DNA from: Ophiosphaerella korrae
Lineage: Eukaryota > Ascomycota > Dothideomycetes > Pleosporales > Phaeosphaeriaceae
Length of the DNA stretch: 32,034 nt
NCBI GenBank assembly: GCA_028456385.1
Contig: JALNQF010000421.1
Location: forward strand, 1-32,034
Direction: 5' to 3'
Positions 20,922 to 29,300 of this stretch are shown one piece after another. Numbering within the stretch: the stretch's first letter is position 1; every line of letters starts with the position of its first letter. The position numbers and the translations under genes are program-made. The notes under the pieces are model-generated. The model was not told where the DNA came from. It was given only the letters and a program-made list of their open reading frames with translations, and made no database searches.

Positions 20922-21421
20922 TTGTCGCGATACCAGTGCTATACAGAGACTAGTGGGGGTTGTGCATGGGTCGTGGAGGCAGCAGGTCAACTGGTGTCGG
21001 CAGTTCCACTGACCATGAATTAAGCGAGGCTGAGATGCTACGCTAGGCTGTGGTTGGGGCGTGCGCTAGTATTATTATAAAAAAAAGCTAGGATGGCAGG
21101 AGAACAGCGAGGAGATTACTGAGCCTGCGGCCGCGCTAAAGCATGTGCCACTTGCTATGGTCCAAGCGGCAGTATATATCTCGCAGTGGCGGTTACGTTG
21201 CTCCGTACTGCAGTACCTCGGAGTTTTCCTAGGGAGCAACCGCAAAAAAAAATGGCTCCTCGACTGTGAGGGAGGATAGCTTTGTTGAGACTGGGAGGCG
21301 AAGAACTTGATCGTCATAACATGGCAGGTGTCTTTTGACTACATCCGCCAGACTAGGCTGTCAGCGGGCGACCTACTATCGCTGATGAGCTTCTATGATT
21401 GTCAAGGCATTCCCGAAAATT
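20922..21421. other. Intergenic region, no gene seen
   Basis: Short open stretches on either strand lack motifs or coding character. Includes an A8 run near 21,081 and an A9 run near 21,244. Confidence 0.4.
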
Positions 21422-21479
21422 AGACTTCGGTGTCAGCCTATTCCCCATTCGGCTATTGGTGACGAGAATACATGCTTCC
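21422..21479 (+). repeat. Direct repeat, copy 1, upstream of the small secreted protein gene
   Basis: This 58-base block is repeated at 21,649-21,705. Shared words include GGTGTCA/AGTGTCA, ATTCCC, CGGCTAT, GGTGACGAGAA and ACATGCTTCC. Differences are mostly transitions. Confidence 0.75.
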
Positions 21480-21648
21480 ACAACACCTGACAATTCGATT
21501 TTGGTTTTTCCTTTTCTTTTTTCTTCTTTTTTGGCGAAACACTCCACTTCATGCCACCTCACGCCACCTCTATGATGCATCCAAAGAGAGCTGAGCGCAT
21601 TGATTAGCGGGAAGGAAGGGTAAGCAGCGCCTAACTCACTAGTCTGAA

Positions 21649-21705
21649 GACTCCAGTGTCACCTGATTCCCAATGCGGCTATCGGTGACGAGAAGACATG
21701 CTTCC
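21649..21705 (+). repeat. Direct repeat, copy 2, upstream of the small secreted protein gene
   Basis: Second copy of the block at 21,422-21,479, spaced by about 227 bases. This copy lies about 60 bases before the TATA box at 21,765. Confidence 0.75.
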
Positions 21706-21764
21706 GCCAATTGTTTTGGTGCATTCAAAGGCCGAAGTAGAGTCGGCAGCCCTACAGCCACGAG

Positions 21765-21773
21765 TATATATAA
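21765..21773 (+). promoter_or_regulatory. Probable TATA box of the small secreted protein gene
   Basis: TATATATAA in normal-composition DNA, about 120 bases before a candidate 5' UTR intron and 183 bases before the ATG at 21,948. Confidence 0.45.
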
Positions 21774-21892
21774 GAATCAACTTCACCGGACTGATACCAT
21801 ACCAACAATTGAGAAAGCAAGCCCAATCTGAAACAGCTTACTCTGTATCAGGATCACAAACTGTCTTGAGAATTGGAGTAATCAGCGCTTAG

Positions 21893-21937
21893 GTATGTCT
21901 CGCATGCAATGTATTTGTGCTTGGCTAATCAATAAAG
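21893..21937 (+). other. Candidate 5' UTR intron
   Basis: GTATGT donor, GCTAAT branch-like word and AAAG acceptor, 45 bases, ending ten bases before the ATG at 21,948. The donor is strong and the length is near the lower limit for fungal introns. No transcript evidence is available. Confidence 0.4.
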
Positions 21938-21947
21938 ACCTCAAATC

Positions 21948-22358
21948 ATGAAGCTCTCCGGTATTTTAATGCTGGTAAATGCTCCAATGGTCATCCCTTG
22001 GAGGTTATACTGGGGACCAATTCCTCAAGGTCAAGACCTCCCGATATATTTTCAAGGGTCAGGGGAAGATTTGGAAACGTGTCAAGACATGCGTCATCAG
22101 TCCTTAAGCAGGCCTGCCCAACCTCCAGCACCCGGTTGGCTCCTGTGGTTCCCCGATTGGGATAGCGGAGTCACTGGATGTTGTCTTCATATCTACGGTA
22201 TCAATACGGATGATACCGCCGTCAACCACAACTGTCGCAGACTAGAAGGCGGGGAGCGATATGCGGACAAGTTTTGCGATGGACTGAATCGTAAGCTCTA
22301 TCTTAAGGAAGATGAGGGAATAGGCAGCTACAGGGTCATAGGTTGTAAGAAGGCGTGA
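21948..22358 (+). CDS. Small cysteine-containing candidate secreted protein
   Basis: An ORF of 136 residues with start context AATCATGAAG. I do not recognise the family. The first 18 residues (MKLSGILMLVNAPMVIPW) are hydrophobic after a single Lys, so a signal peptide is possible but not strong. Six cysteines lie at 45, 78, 79, 96, 110 and 133, including an adjacent pair, enough for three disulphides. The middle contains a Trp/Pro-rich word PGWLLWFPDWDSG. Size, cysteines and possible secretion fit a small secreted or effector-like fungal protein, without proof of function. A TATA box, a possible 5' UTR intron and a duplicated 57-base block upstream support that this is a real transcription unit. 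If the signal peptide is not real the protein could be intracellular. Confidence 0.6.
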   Translation: MKLSGILMLVNAPMVIPWRLYWGPIPQGQDLPIYFQGSGEDLETCQDMRHQSLSRPAQPPAPGWLLWFPDWDSGVTGCCLHIYGINTDDTAVNHNCRRLEGGERYADKFCDGLNRKLYLKEDEGIGSYRVIGCKKA

Positions 22359-22929
22359 ACTGTGAAAGACTGCCCATTGGGGAAAGAAGCTAATGGATAT
22401 ATGCGAAATTGGAATAGGAGAACCGAATACTGAAGGCTCGTAAAAATAAGCACTAGGCACGGTATCAGAGGTAGGAACAAGCAAGCAAAAAATTGTGTAA
22501 TTGGTTTGGTTGATAGGCGCTAAGTAGTGAATTGATTTGAGAAGTTGATCCTCAGTTCACCATCGATAAGCGGCTATCCTAGATATGGCAAAACCGCATC
22601 GCCACCGCTAGCAGGGAGGACGGTCGAGCCGCACCGGTACAGGCTTTGTTGCAAGAATCGTTGAGCCGTTCGAGCCCTTAATATAACGAAACAGGGCTGT
22701 GTAAAATGTTTCGATAACAACACAGTCAAGTCGTTACATGCCCATAACATCCTGCCGCCAAGAAACACTAGTAAGTTTTCGGCCTCGGCGCGTTCCCCGC
22801 TCTCGCCCGCGTCCGCCGCTCGTAGCAGAGCCGTGTTGGCATGGCGACCACTAGTTCTGTGCGTCATCCACTCACAAACCGCAGCACAGCGACCACAGTC
22901 GTCCTCCACTATCATCAAGCTGTCCATGC
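22359..22929. other. Intergenic region, no gene supported
   Basis: A minus-strand open stretch overlaps the start of the next gene (22,574-23,050) but is judged an antisense shadow. Nothing else is recognised. Confidence 0.4.
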
Positions 22930-24334
22930 ATGCACTACCCTCCAACGACTGCTCCATATCCATCGATCCGATACATGTCTTGCGAGTCTCTCCGACCGCG
23001 ATCGAAGTACGATGCGCCTGCACACAAAGATGGCGCACAGCATCTCCCAACTGATCTCAACTACAAAGTTTATCTGCGTCATCCGGGTTATAGTGACACC
23101 GGCAACATCCTACTGGCCCTCCCGGCCCTAGATCATCCTGAAGGCGGCATTCACCACGAGACGGCACGGATCGCGTGTGCTATTCTGGCGAACAACAGAT
23201 GGGAGGGGTTCTTGGCGGAATCAAGGGCAGGACAGCCTGCTCAAGTAGATCCGGATGGCATTCTGCGGGGAAAGAATTATTATTTTCGCGTTTCTCAGGC
23301 TGCCGATGACGGTAAGTAATCAGACACAGCCCGCATACCTGCGCTTGTATACTGATATGGCCGTCTTAGAGAAATATGCCGTTGTCCCGTCCTTCGGCCA
23401 CTGGCGCTTTCCTCACGACAACCTGCCGCAGTCCTGGTCGTTGTGCGAGCCTCCTAGGTTTCCCCTTGACAGACCGCTACCTCGTCAAAGCAGTCTAGCC
23501 GAAGCGACACTAGCTCGCGACATCTCCTGCCGCATAACAAACCATATTGAAGGTACAGAACACGCGCACCTCGTCCCACGGAGCGAAGGACGCTGGTTCA
23601 GCGAAAATGGCATGTTTCGATATACGAACCAGCAGCGTCCGGACTCCGAACCAGTCGATGACGCTCAGAATGCTATACTCCTTCGCTCCGACGTTCACAC
23701 AATCTTTGACCAGAAACGGTTTGCTGTGGTTCCCAAGAGTTCTACCCTCCTCGTCCATATAACGGCCCCCGGGTCTTCACTCGAACTTACGAGTCTTTAC
23801 CACAACGTATCCTTACAGCCGCTCGCTGGTGTTGCAATCCAGTACATTCTGGCCCGGTTTGCCTGGACTATCTTTGCGCAGTCAATCAATTTCATACAGC
23901 AGGGCTTGAAGCGAAGCCTCTGCATCTACATTGGTGACGGGGAGACAAGCATCAAGGACTTTTCAGGGGACCAGTGCAGGCAGCTGTTCTCTTCGGGACC
24001 CAAATCTCGTAGCCAGAGTCCACGAAAACGGCAACGCGATACATTTGTAGCGCTGCCAGGAGATGAAGAAGAACATGAAGAGTATTCCCGGGGTCGTGCG
24101 AGAAGGCGTAGCTTCTATTCCTCGTCGCAAGAATCTTCGTTCAATGAGAAGTTATGGACGCCGTCACAAGATACAATACAGGATGCGGATACTGAAAGCG
24201 AGGATGATACACTGAAGGTTTGTACTGATGGGGAAAGACAATCAAAAAGACGATGTCTGGCAGGACACTCTGACGAGACTAACGTCACCTCAAAGCCTAT
24301 TGCGCACAGTAGTAATATGACAGTACCACTATAA
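22930..24334 (+). CDS. HNH_2-family nuclease-like protein
   Basis: Two exons (22,930-23,311 and 23,370-24,334) joined across a 58-base intron (GTAAGT donor, CTGAT branch, TTAG acceptor) give 448 residues. The N-terminal part has VYLRHPGY and GGIHHETARIACAI, the conserved front end of fungal HNH_2 proteins, followed by WRFPHDNLPQSW at about 139-150. The HNH core spans about 178-245: DISCRIT, AHLVPRSE with His194, then NAILLRSDVHTIFDQ with Asn228 and His237. It continues with the usual LYHNVSLQPLAGV block. The tail (about 330-448) is acidic and Ser-rich with basic clusters PRKRQR and RGRARRR, suggesting nuclear location. These proteins are common and multicopy in Pezizomycotina; their biological role is not established. 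No inactivating changes are seen. The ATG at 22,930 is the first in frame with the conserved block; the first 30 residues are weakly supported. Confidence 0.85.
23312..23369 (+). other. Intron of the HNH_2 gene
   Basis: GTAAGT...CTGAT...CTTAG, phase 1. Its removal links SQAADD to EKYAVVPSFGHW, which keeps the family's order of motifs. Confidence 0.85.
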
Positions 24335-24649
24335 TAAGGTTTATTTCCTGTAGCTTCTCTGTTTTGCGTTCATCCTCTTGCGTCTTGACTAAATTGAAGA
24401 GCCGCAAAGGTTGCCTTCCCAAACGGAAAGTGATAGCTGAGGGAGGCTCGACAGCTCTACTCTCGCAACAAGCCCATAATTCAGCACACAAGTGATGGCT
24501 TAGACACCCTAGATTTATAGTACTCTGTTTGGTACAACTTGCATGTTTTCTGTCCTCTTGTTGCAAGAACTATAAGGCATTCAGAGCGCAGTGCAGGGCG
24601 GGCAGCGTACCTAGCTTCAACGTTATTACCCGGTTGCCTGGCTCGCGAT
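24335..24649. other. Intergenic region 3' of the HNH_2 gene
   Basis: No gene or repeat recognised. No clear polyadenylation word stands out. Confidence 0.4.
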
Positions 24650-24686
24650 GGCGCCATTTTAGGTCCCGTAGTGGGTCCTCTTTGGG
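24650..24686 (+). repeat. Direct repeat A, copy 1
   Basis: GGCGCC-ATTTTAG followed by CCGTAGTGGG and a GGGA word. It recurs in the same orientation at 26,358-26,395. It lies outside the inverted repeat arm at 24,782. Confidence 0.5.
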
Positions 24687-24781
24687 AAACTAGTCTGATC
24701 TAACTACCCGCGATCCCAACCCAGTCAGGGCGGAAGGTTGCGCTCGAGGTGTCTTGGCACCCGCAAGATTACTGGCAAACA

Positions 24782-24957
24782 CCACGACAACCCCATAATT
24801 ATTATTCTAAATGTTCAATACCTCGTGCACAGATGCAAGAGGCGGTGGGCTTCCAAAGAATGACAATGAAGTGTTCGTGTCGATAGGTTGCCACTGAGAG
24901 CTGTGTCGCCGCACCAATGAGTTTCGAATCTGGCATTGCTATACCGTAACAGGTTAG
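24782..24957 (+). repeat. Inverted repeat arm, left
   Basis: 24,782-24,854 matches the reverse complement of 26,249-26,321 with about ten differences. Shared words include CCCCATAATTATTATTCT, TTCAATACCTC, GCACA and GAGGCG. After about 80 bases present only here, 24,936-24,957 (TTGCTATACCGTAA.AGGTTA) matches 26,227-26,247 on the other strand. Confidence 0.75.
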
Positions 24958-26226
24958 TTAGTGTGGATCTCGGGAACAAGATTGATTTGTGACTTAGGAC
25001 CTCACTGCTTGAAGTGGCAACTAACACAACTTCTCGATCTAGGCAAAAGATTTCTTTCGATTCAGTGTTGGAGTGAGGCTTGAACCTCTCTGTATGCTGC
25101 AATAACCCTTACCTGTGTCATAGAAACAAGTCATCCCTATCCCGACCCAGAGCAGTTGTTATCCATCTCCTGGGCTGCATATCATGTCTATGGCGGCGGC
25201 TTCTGCTGCCTACCACGTAGTTCTACAACGAGAAGGCTTGGGATGTGCAATCTACAACCTTTCATTAATAAGTCGCGGTTCTATAGGGCGAACCTTAGGC
25301 GGACGCGGTGGTAACGAAGTCCCAAAAGCGCCTTCATATGCGTTGAATTGTTGTGGATTGGAGCATTCCGTCGAGAGGCTATTCAATTGAGGGTTGCTCC
25401 AATAATAATCAGCTACGGCTGGTTGTGAAGATTAACTGTTGTACTGATTGTCTGGCATAGACGTCGCAATTGGTGGTACTAAAGGCGTCGCGCTTGTGAG
25501 ATGGGGTAGGCGAGGCTGTTAAAAGGCCATTCCCATCCGTATTCCTTCATTAAATGCGGATAGCATGTGGACGACGCCGCGATTAGATGCAGCGGCTAGT
25601 GAAGAGTCCGAGACAGGTGTGATGAGCTTGAGCGTGTGGCTCTGTTGCTTTCTGCGTCTCCCGGATATGGCATGTATTGCGAATTGTACGGTTGTTTGAG
25701 GAATTTGAAGGGATGTAGCAATTACTCTTTGGCTGCACCCTTGATCTTGTGAAAGGTGGTGATGCGACGTCGTTCCTCATTGGTAAGATGTGTGCCCGGA
25801 GCACAGGCTCGATGGTGTCGTTGCTCGGGTTGCCTAGAACGTGGTCTACGGAGGAGATTTGGCATATTAGAAAAAGCCTGTTATATATTTTTGAAAGGCG
25901 ATATAAGCAAAGAGCTATTAGAGTGTCGCCTATCCGTGGAGAGAGGTGGCGAGAAGTATTCGAAGCGCTGAGATTTGGAAATCGGGACGCTTTGGAATAG
26001 GTCAGCTGACTTAGCAACTGCGCCACGCAATTGGCTAGGAGAACCCGACCGCTGAGCAATGCCATTACGACGCTTTTGAGACTTAATCTTTCAGACGCCT
26101 ATTCTACCTCTCCGACAAGCAAGAGACGTTGTGATTTTTTGATATAAATGATATTCCAGGTTGCTACACCGTGTTGTCCGGAATAGTTCCCACGGTGGGG
26201 TCCGCTCCAGGTCGCTTCTGAGATAT
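24958..26226. other. Sequence between the inverted arms, no gene supported
   Basis: Open stretches on both strands (for example minus 25,583-26,065 and plus 25,749-26,000) overlap each other and show no family motif. The interval may be the inside of a non-autonomous element or unrelated DNA. Confidence 0.4.
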
Positions 26227-26321
26227 AACCTATTACGGTATAGCAAGGCAAAGCCCAACGCCTCTCGCATTTGTGCATGAGGTATTGAATATTCAGAATA
26301 ATAATTATGGGGCTGTCGTGG
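26227..26321 (-). repeat. Inverted repeat arm, right
   Basis: Reverse complement of the left arm, without the roughly 80-base segment present at 24,855-24,935. Confidence 0.75.
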
Positions 26322-26357
26322 TTGTGGGCCCGATTCTGGCTCACCCTAGCTAGCCAC

Positions 26358-26395
26358 GGCGCCTATTTTAGTTTCCGCAGTGGGCCCGGTTCGGG
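26358..26395 (+). repeat. Direct repeat A, copy 2
   Basis: GGCGCCTATTTTAG followed by CCGCAGTGGG, with GGGA further on. It lies just outside the right inverted arm, in the same orientation as copy 1. Confidence 0.5.
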
Positions 26396-26762
26396 ATCCT
26401 CGCCGGGTTCGCTTATCACACACATTTCATGAGCTCGAGGATCTGCTTGGGGCACCGGCCAGCTCTCGTGCCAACGCCCAACCGACAATGCCTTCTATCA
26501 ACAACTTCCTTCCACGGCAGGAAATATTGTATCGACCAAGTACAAGAGTGTGGTCAGTGCGGACCGGCCGCCTTCCTTGCAAGCGGTGGCGAGTTGAAGT
26601 ACATTTATGCTTTGATTGTCTACTTGTAATTATCGCTAAATTGTTCCCGCTGAATTCGTTTAGTGCAAAGACGAAGCACATCGAAGGAGCAACGATGGGT
26701 ACTGTTAGAAAACCAGTGTCAATTTACTATCGTGAGTCGACTACGAAAGACAAAAGAGATAG
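26396..26762. other. Intergenic region, no gene supported
   Basis: Plus-strand open stretches (26,380-26,988 and 26,429-26,629) have irregular composition and no motifs. They are not called. Confidence 0.4.
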
Positions 26763-26942
26763 TCATAAGCTATCAATTTTATACCCTTCTCCGACAAGGT
26801 TGTTTCTTAGTGTGGCAGCCGTGGCAGCCATGTCTTGGCCAACTTCCCCAGCTTCCACATCACGTGCCATATTCTCACGTGACATTAAATCGCGTAAACT
26901 GCCTAGCCGGTCCCTCAGAGCGTCCTCCGTATGTCTTGACAT
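26763..26942 (-). CDS. Small helical ORF or gene fragment
   Basis: The minus strand from ATG at 26,942 encodes 59 residues (MSRHTEDALRDRLGS at the start, GEGYKIDSL at the end). It is rich in Glu, Asp, Arg and Ala with regular spacing, so it reads as an amphipathic helix or coiled coil and looks more like real coding sequence than its surroundings. It starts 39 bases after the stop of the HET pseudogene on the same strand but in another frame. It could be a separate small gene, or a fragment of a larger lost gene. No family recognised. Confidence 0.3.
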   Translation of the reverse strand: MSRHTEDALRDRLGSLRDLMSRENMARDVEAGEVGQDMAATAATLRNNLVGEGYKIDSL

Positions 26943-26980
26943 TCTCGTTCACACGACTCGCACATCGCCCACTTGTCGCA

Positions 26981-28077
26981 CTACGTAGTCACTCTAAGTA
27001 AACCCAACTCCAACCCTTTCATACTCCTCTTTTGTATTGGTCGCTTGACAACCAATATGTAGTACTTAACAATCTTTTCAGCATTCTTCCCGATAACAAC
27101 ACACCATTCTTTACAAAGATCCCTAGTCTCATCATCCCTGCCCTTATCATTCTTGCCCTCACCATCATACCGTACCCATCCTATTTCCTTATCACTGGAA
27201 TCCAAGACGACACGTCTCCCATTCAGTTCCATTACACCTAGTTTTATTTCATCCCGCAACTTCCCCACTTCGGCGACTAGTGCAGGTCCGTGCTCAACAA
27301 TCTTGAGGTTCCTGATCCAACCAACTTTGCCAAATAGAATGTCCTTATCCACGAACCGAACGCCTCCATTATACGCCATCCACGACCACGACGGCACATG
27401 GTCTTTTTCTTCGTACGCAATCCGCTCAAGTTTCTTATCTGCTGCCGCCTGCCAGAGGAGATTCCTGTGAAGGTACTTCCCAAAGATACCATATTCGCAG
27501 TCGTAACCTAAGACACGATTAATACTAGTTTTTAACCCATCTATTGCAACACGTCTGTCAGTCTTCACCGTAAGGCCACGATTTGAGTAGTCCTCAAATA
27601 AAAAGTGGATGAAGTCTACAATGCGTTTGTCCCCTGCCTAACGGAGTCGCCGCTCCGGAAAGTCTTGGTCAAGTATAAAGTACCTTTTTTGCAATGAGCT
27701 AAAAGATATGCCTATGTTAGAAAAGCGTTAAATGGTTAGATATAGCTAAGCACTAACCTTTTTAGGCGTGTAAGATTTTCGCAGTAAACTCCTTCGCCGC
27801 ATTCCCAGTATACCTGATTAGTGCTGAAATGAATAGTTCGTCGTGAAAAAACTCTTTCTTGCATTGCCCATGCTCGTGTGTTGAGTCGAGCATCCTCCAC
27901 ATCATCTTTAAAATCATCCCTCCCAGTACAGACGTAGAATCGATTGCCTGAGGCATCTTGAACATGATCGTTTAATGGTTTATATGTGGCTGTAGAAATC
28001 CCGTATACGGTCTGAATACATAAGCTCTGTAGCAGGTCCGACGCGGTCCAAAGTAGCGCTAGCACCGCCAAGGTCAA
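26981..28077 (-). pseudogene. 5'-truncated HET-domain pseudogene
   Basis: On the minus strand the C-terminal half of a second HET-type protein is present. The first part, from about 28,077, includes the family motif RLNTRAWAMQERVFSRRTIHF followed by QVYWEC. A 59-base intron (27,757 to 27,699; GTTAGT donor, TCTAAC branch word, TTTTAG acceptor) leads to the second part with DFPERRLR, FIHFLFEDYSNRGLTVKTDR and the typical LWQ... and HVPSWSWMAYNGG stretch, ending at 26,981. The N-terminal motifs (ALSYxWG, DAxCINQ) are absent and no ATG begins the open part. An in-frame TAG at 27,638-27,640 interrupts the second exon where no alternative splice choice restores the frame. It shares family but not obvious sequence with the HET pseudogene at 16,375-17,871. 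Confidence 0.8.
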
Positions 28078-28414
28078 CTCGCAGCTATAATATCAACCTC
28101 CCACAACGCTATAAACCATAATTAAATTATATCAATATATATCCAAAGCTCAATATATTGAAACTTCAAAAAATCTCGCAATAGTAGCTTGTGTGTGAGC
28201 AGTAATAGCCTCATCATTGTGCGGCTGCGATAACTAATTTTCAGGCGTCAGGTAGGGCTGGGCGCCAGGCGGTGAGTTACACTACAACGCACATTAATAA
28301 TTTGAGGTAGAAAGCTATATCAATTAAGGTCTAAGATCTAACCTACAAGGGACTACTCTATAGATAGTGATAGCTTTTGAAGTCTGAGGTGGGCGTCGCG
28401 CATAGACTAATACC
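28078..28414. other. Intergenic region, AT-rich part
   Basis: Positions 28,100-28,180 are AT-rich with TATATATCC words. No gene recognised. Confidence 0.4.
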
Positions 28415-28564
28415 CTACAAGCTAGCGCCGAACTGTTGTACGAGAGACATTGTAGAGCGTTGCAGCGCGATGCTGGCTTCGTGTACGACGAATTTGTTTA
28501 GCTTGGGCTGCAAGAAGTACTCTACTTCTTTTTGAGGTGATTGGGCACGTTTTGTGGGCGCCAT
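28415..28564 (-). pseudogene. Short ORF, possible mobile-element protein start
   Basis: ATG at 28,564 (context CACCATGGCG) opens 49 codons starting MAPTKRAQSPQKE with LLQPKLNKFVV-like and IALQRSTMSLV words, then TAG. Fungal transposase N-termini often begin with a MAP-K/R-rich word like this, but the match is not diagnostic. It is in the same frame as the acidic ORF upstream, separated by a TAA. Confidence 0.3.
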
Positions 28565-28624
28565 GGTGGATAGGATAGAGGAGAGACTTGTCAAATTAGG
28601 TGGGCCGGCTCGTGAGTAAGCACG

Positions 28625-28957
28625 TTAGTTTTCGATCTGCGCGGCGCTAGGGAGCTGTATTTCTTTGCGGGCGGCAGCTAGAGCGTCAGCGTCGGAGTCG
28701 CTGGAGTCGTTAGAATCGCTAGAGTCCTTATCGAATCTAGGCGGAAGCTATATAAGCGGATTTTGTATAGTATACTCTAATAAATCTAGCTCAGCACGCC
28801 TATCCTCTTCGATTTGCTGCGCAAAGTAAGCCCAGCCAGTAAGATCATTTCTCATCTGATCAATCTCATCAACTCCATCAACGCCAGCTGCCTCAACGCC
28901 ATCAACTCCATCAACTCCGGCAGCCTCAGGGAGCTTATCGATAAGCTCATCGCTCAT
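28625..28957 (-). pseudogene. Acidic low-complexity ORF with internal stop
   Basis: From ATG at 28,957 the minus strand encodes 111 codons, counting one internal TAG at about 28,748-28,750 and the final TAA at 28,625-28,627. The product has a GVDGVEAAGVDGVD repeat, a central WAYFAQQIEEDRRAELDLLEY segment and a second half rich in Asp and Ser (DSSDSNDSSDSDADA). I do not recognise it. The repeat region coincides with the minisatellite at 28,858-28,925. It may be an accessory part of a lost mobile element. Confidence 0.35.
28858..28925. repeat. Minisatellite of ATCAACTCC/ACGCC units
   Basis: Repeats of ATCAACTCC and TCAACGCC with a GCAGCCTC/GCTGCCTC spacer twice. On the minus strand they code the GVDGV repeats. 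Confidence 0.7.
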
Positions 28958-29300
28958 GAGCTTATCAGCGATATAAGTAGTAAAGTTGTAGTAAGTTTGA
29001 TCAGTTATATTTAAATATTGAGTTTACTAACAAATTGTATAGAGACTCGATACTTCAGTGTGCAGTGGAGAGGTGCCGCACGACCAGCGACGCGCACCAA
29101 AGGAGATAACTACTTGGGTAAACAAAGCGTAAACAACATCGAAAAGGGCGTATTTTACAGCTGAAACGCAGGCTGTAAGATGTGCAGCGCGCTACGCCGA
29201 CCTGAATATAGCATCCCTTATTGGTATGCCCGTTAAAGTCTCCCTTTTAGTATTCACGACTCCGACCCCAACCTAACCTTAGCCGACTATAACTGTGCCA
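28958..29300. other. Intergenic region, no gene seen
   Basis: No motif recognised. It is the 3' flank of the minus-strand ankyrin gene. Confidence 0.4.

Noticed and set aside
22574..23050. Minus-strand open stretch of 158 codons
   Set aside because: It overlaps the first exon of the HNH_2 gene and has no recognisable domain.
25055..25090. GAGGTTCAAGCCTC on the minus strand, resembling a tRNA T-arm
   Set aside because: The stem-loop geometry is wrong (6-base loop) and no acceptor, D or anticodon arm could be built around it.
25583..26065. Minus-strand open stretch of 160 codons and plus-strand open stretches over the same DNA
   Set aside because: No motif, no homologue recognised, irregular composition, and mutually overlapping; the interval is flanked by inverted repeat arms and is better left as non-coding.
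26380..26988. Plus-strand open stretch of 202 codons
   Set aside because: Composition is erratic, no domain is visible, and the more protein-like signal at 26,763-26,942 is on the other strand.
28858..28925. Regular repeats as a CRISPR array
   Set aside because: Units are 8-12 bases with no unique spacers and lie in a fungal genome; it is a minisatellite.
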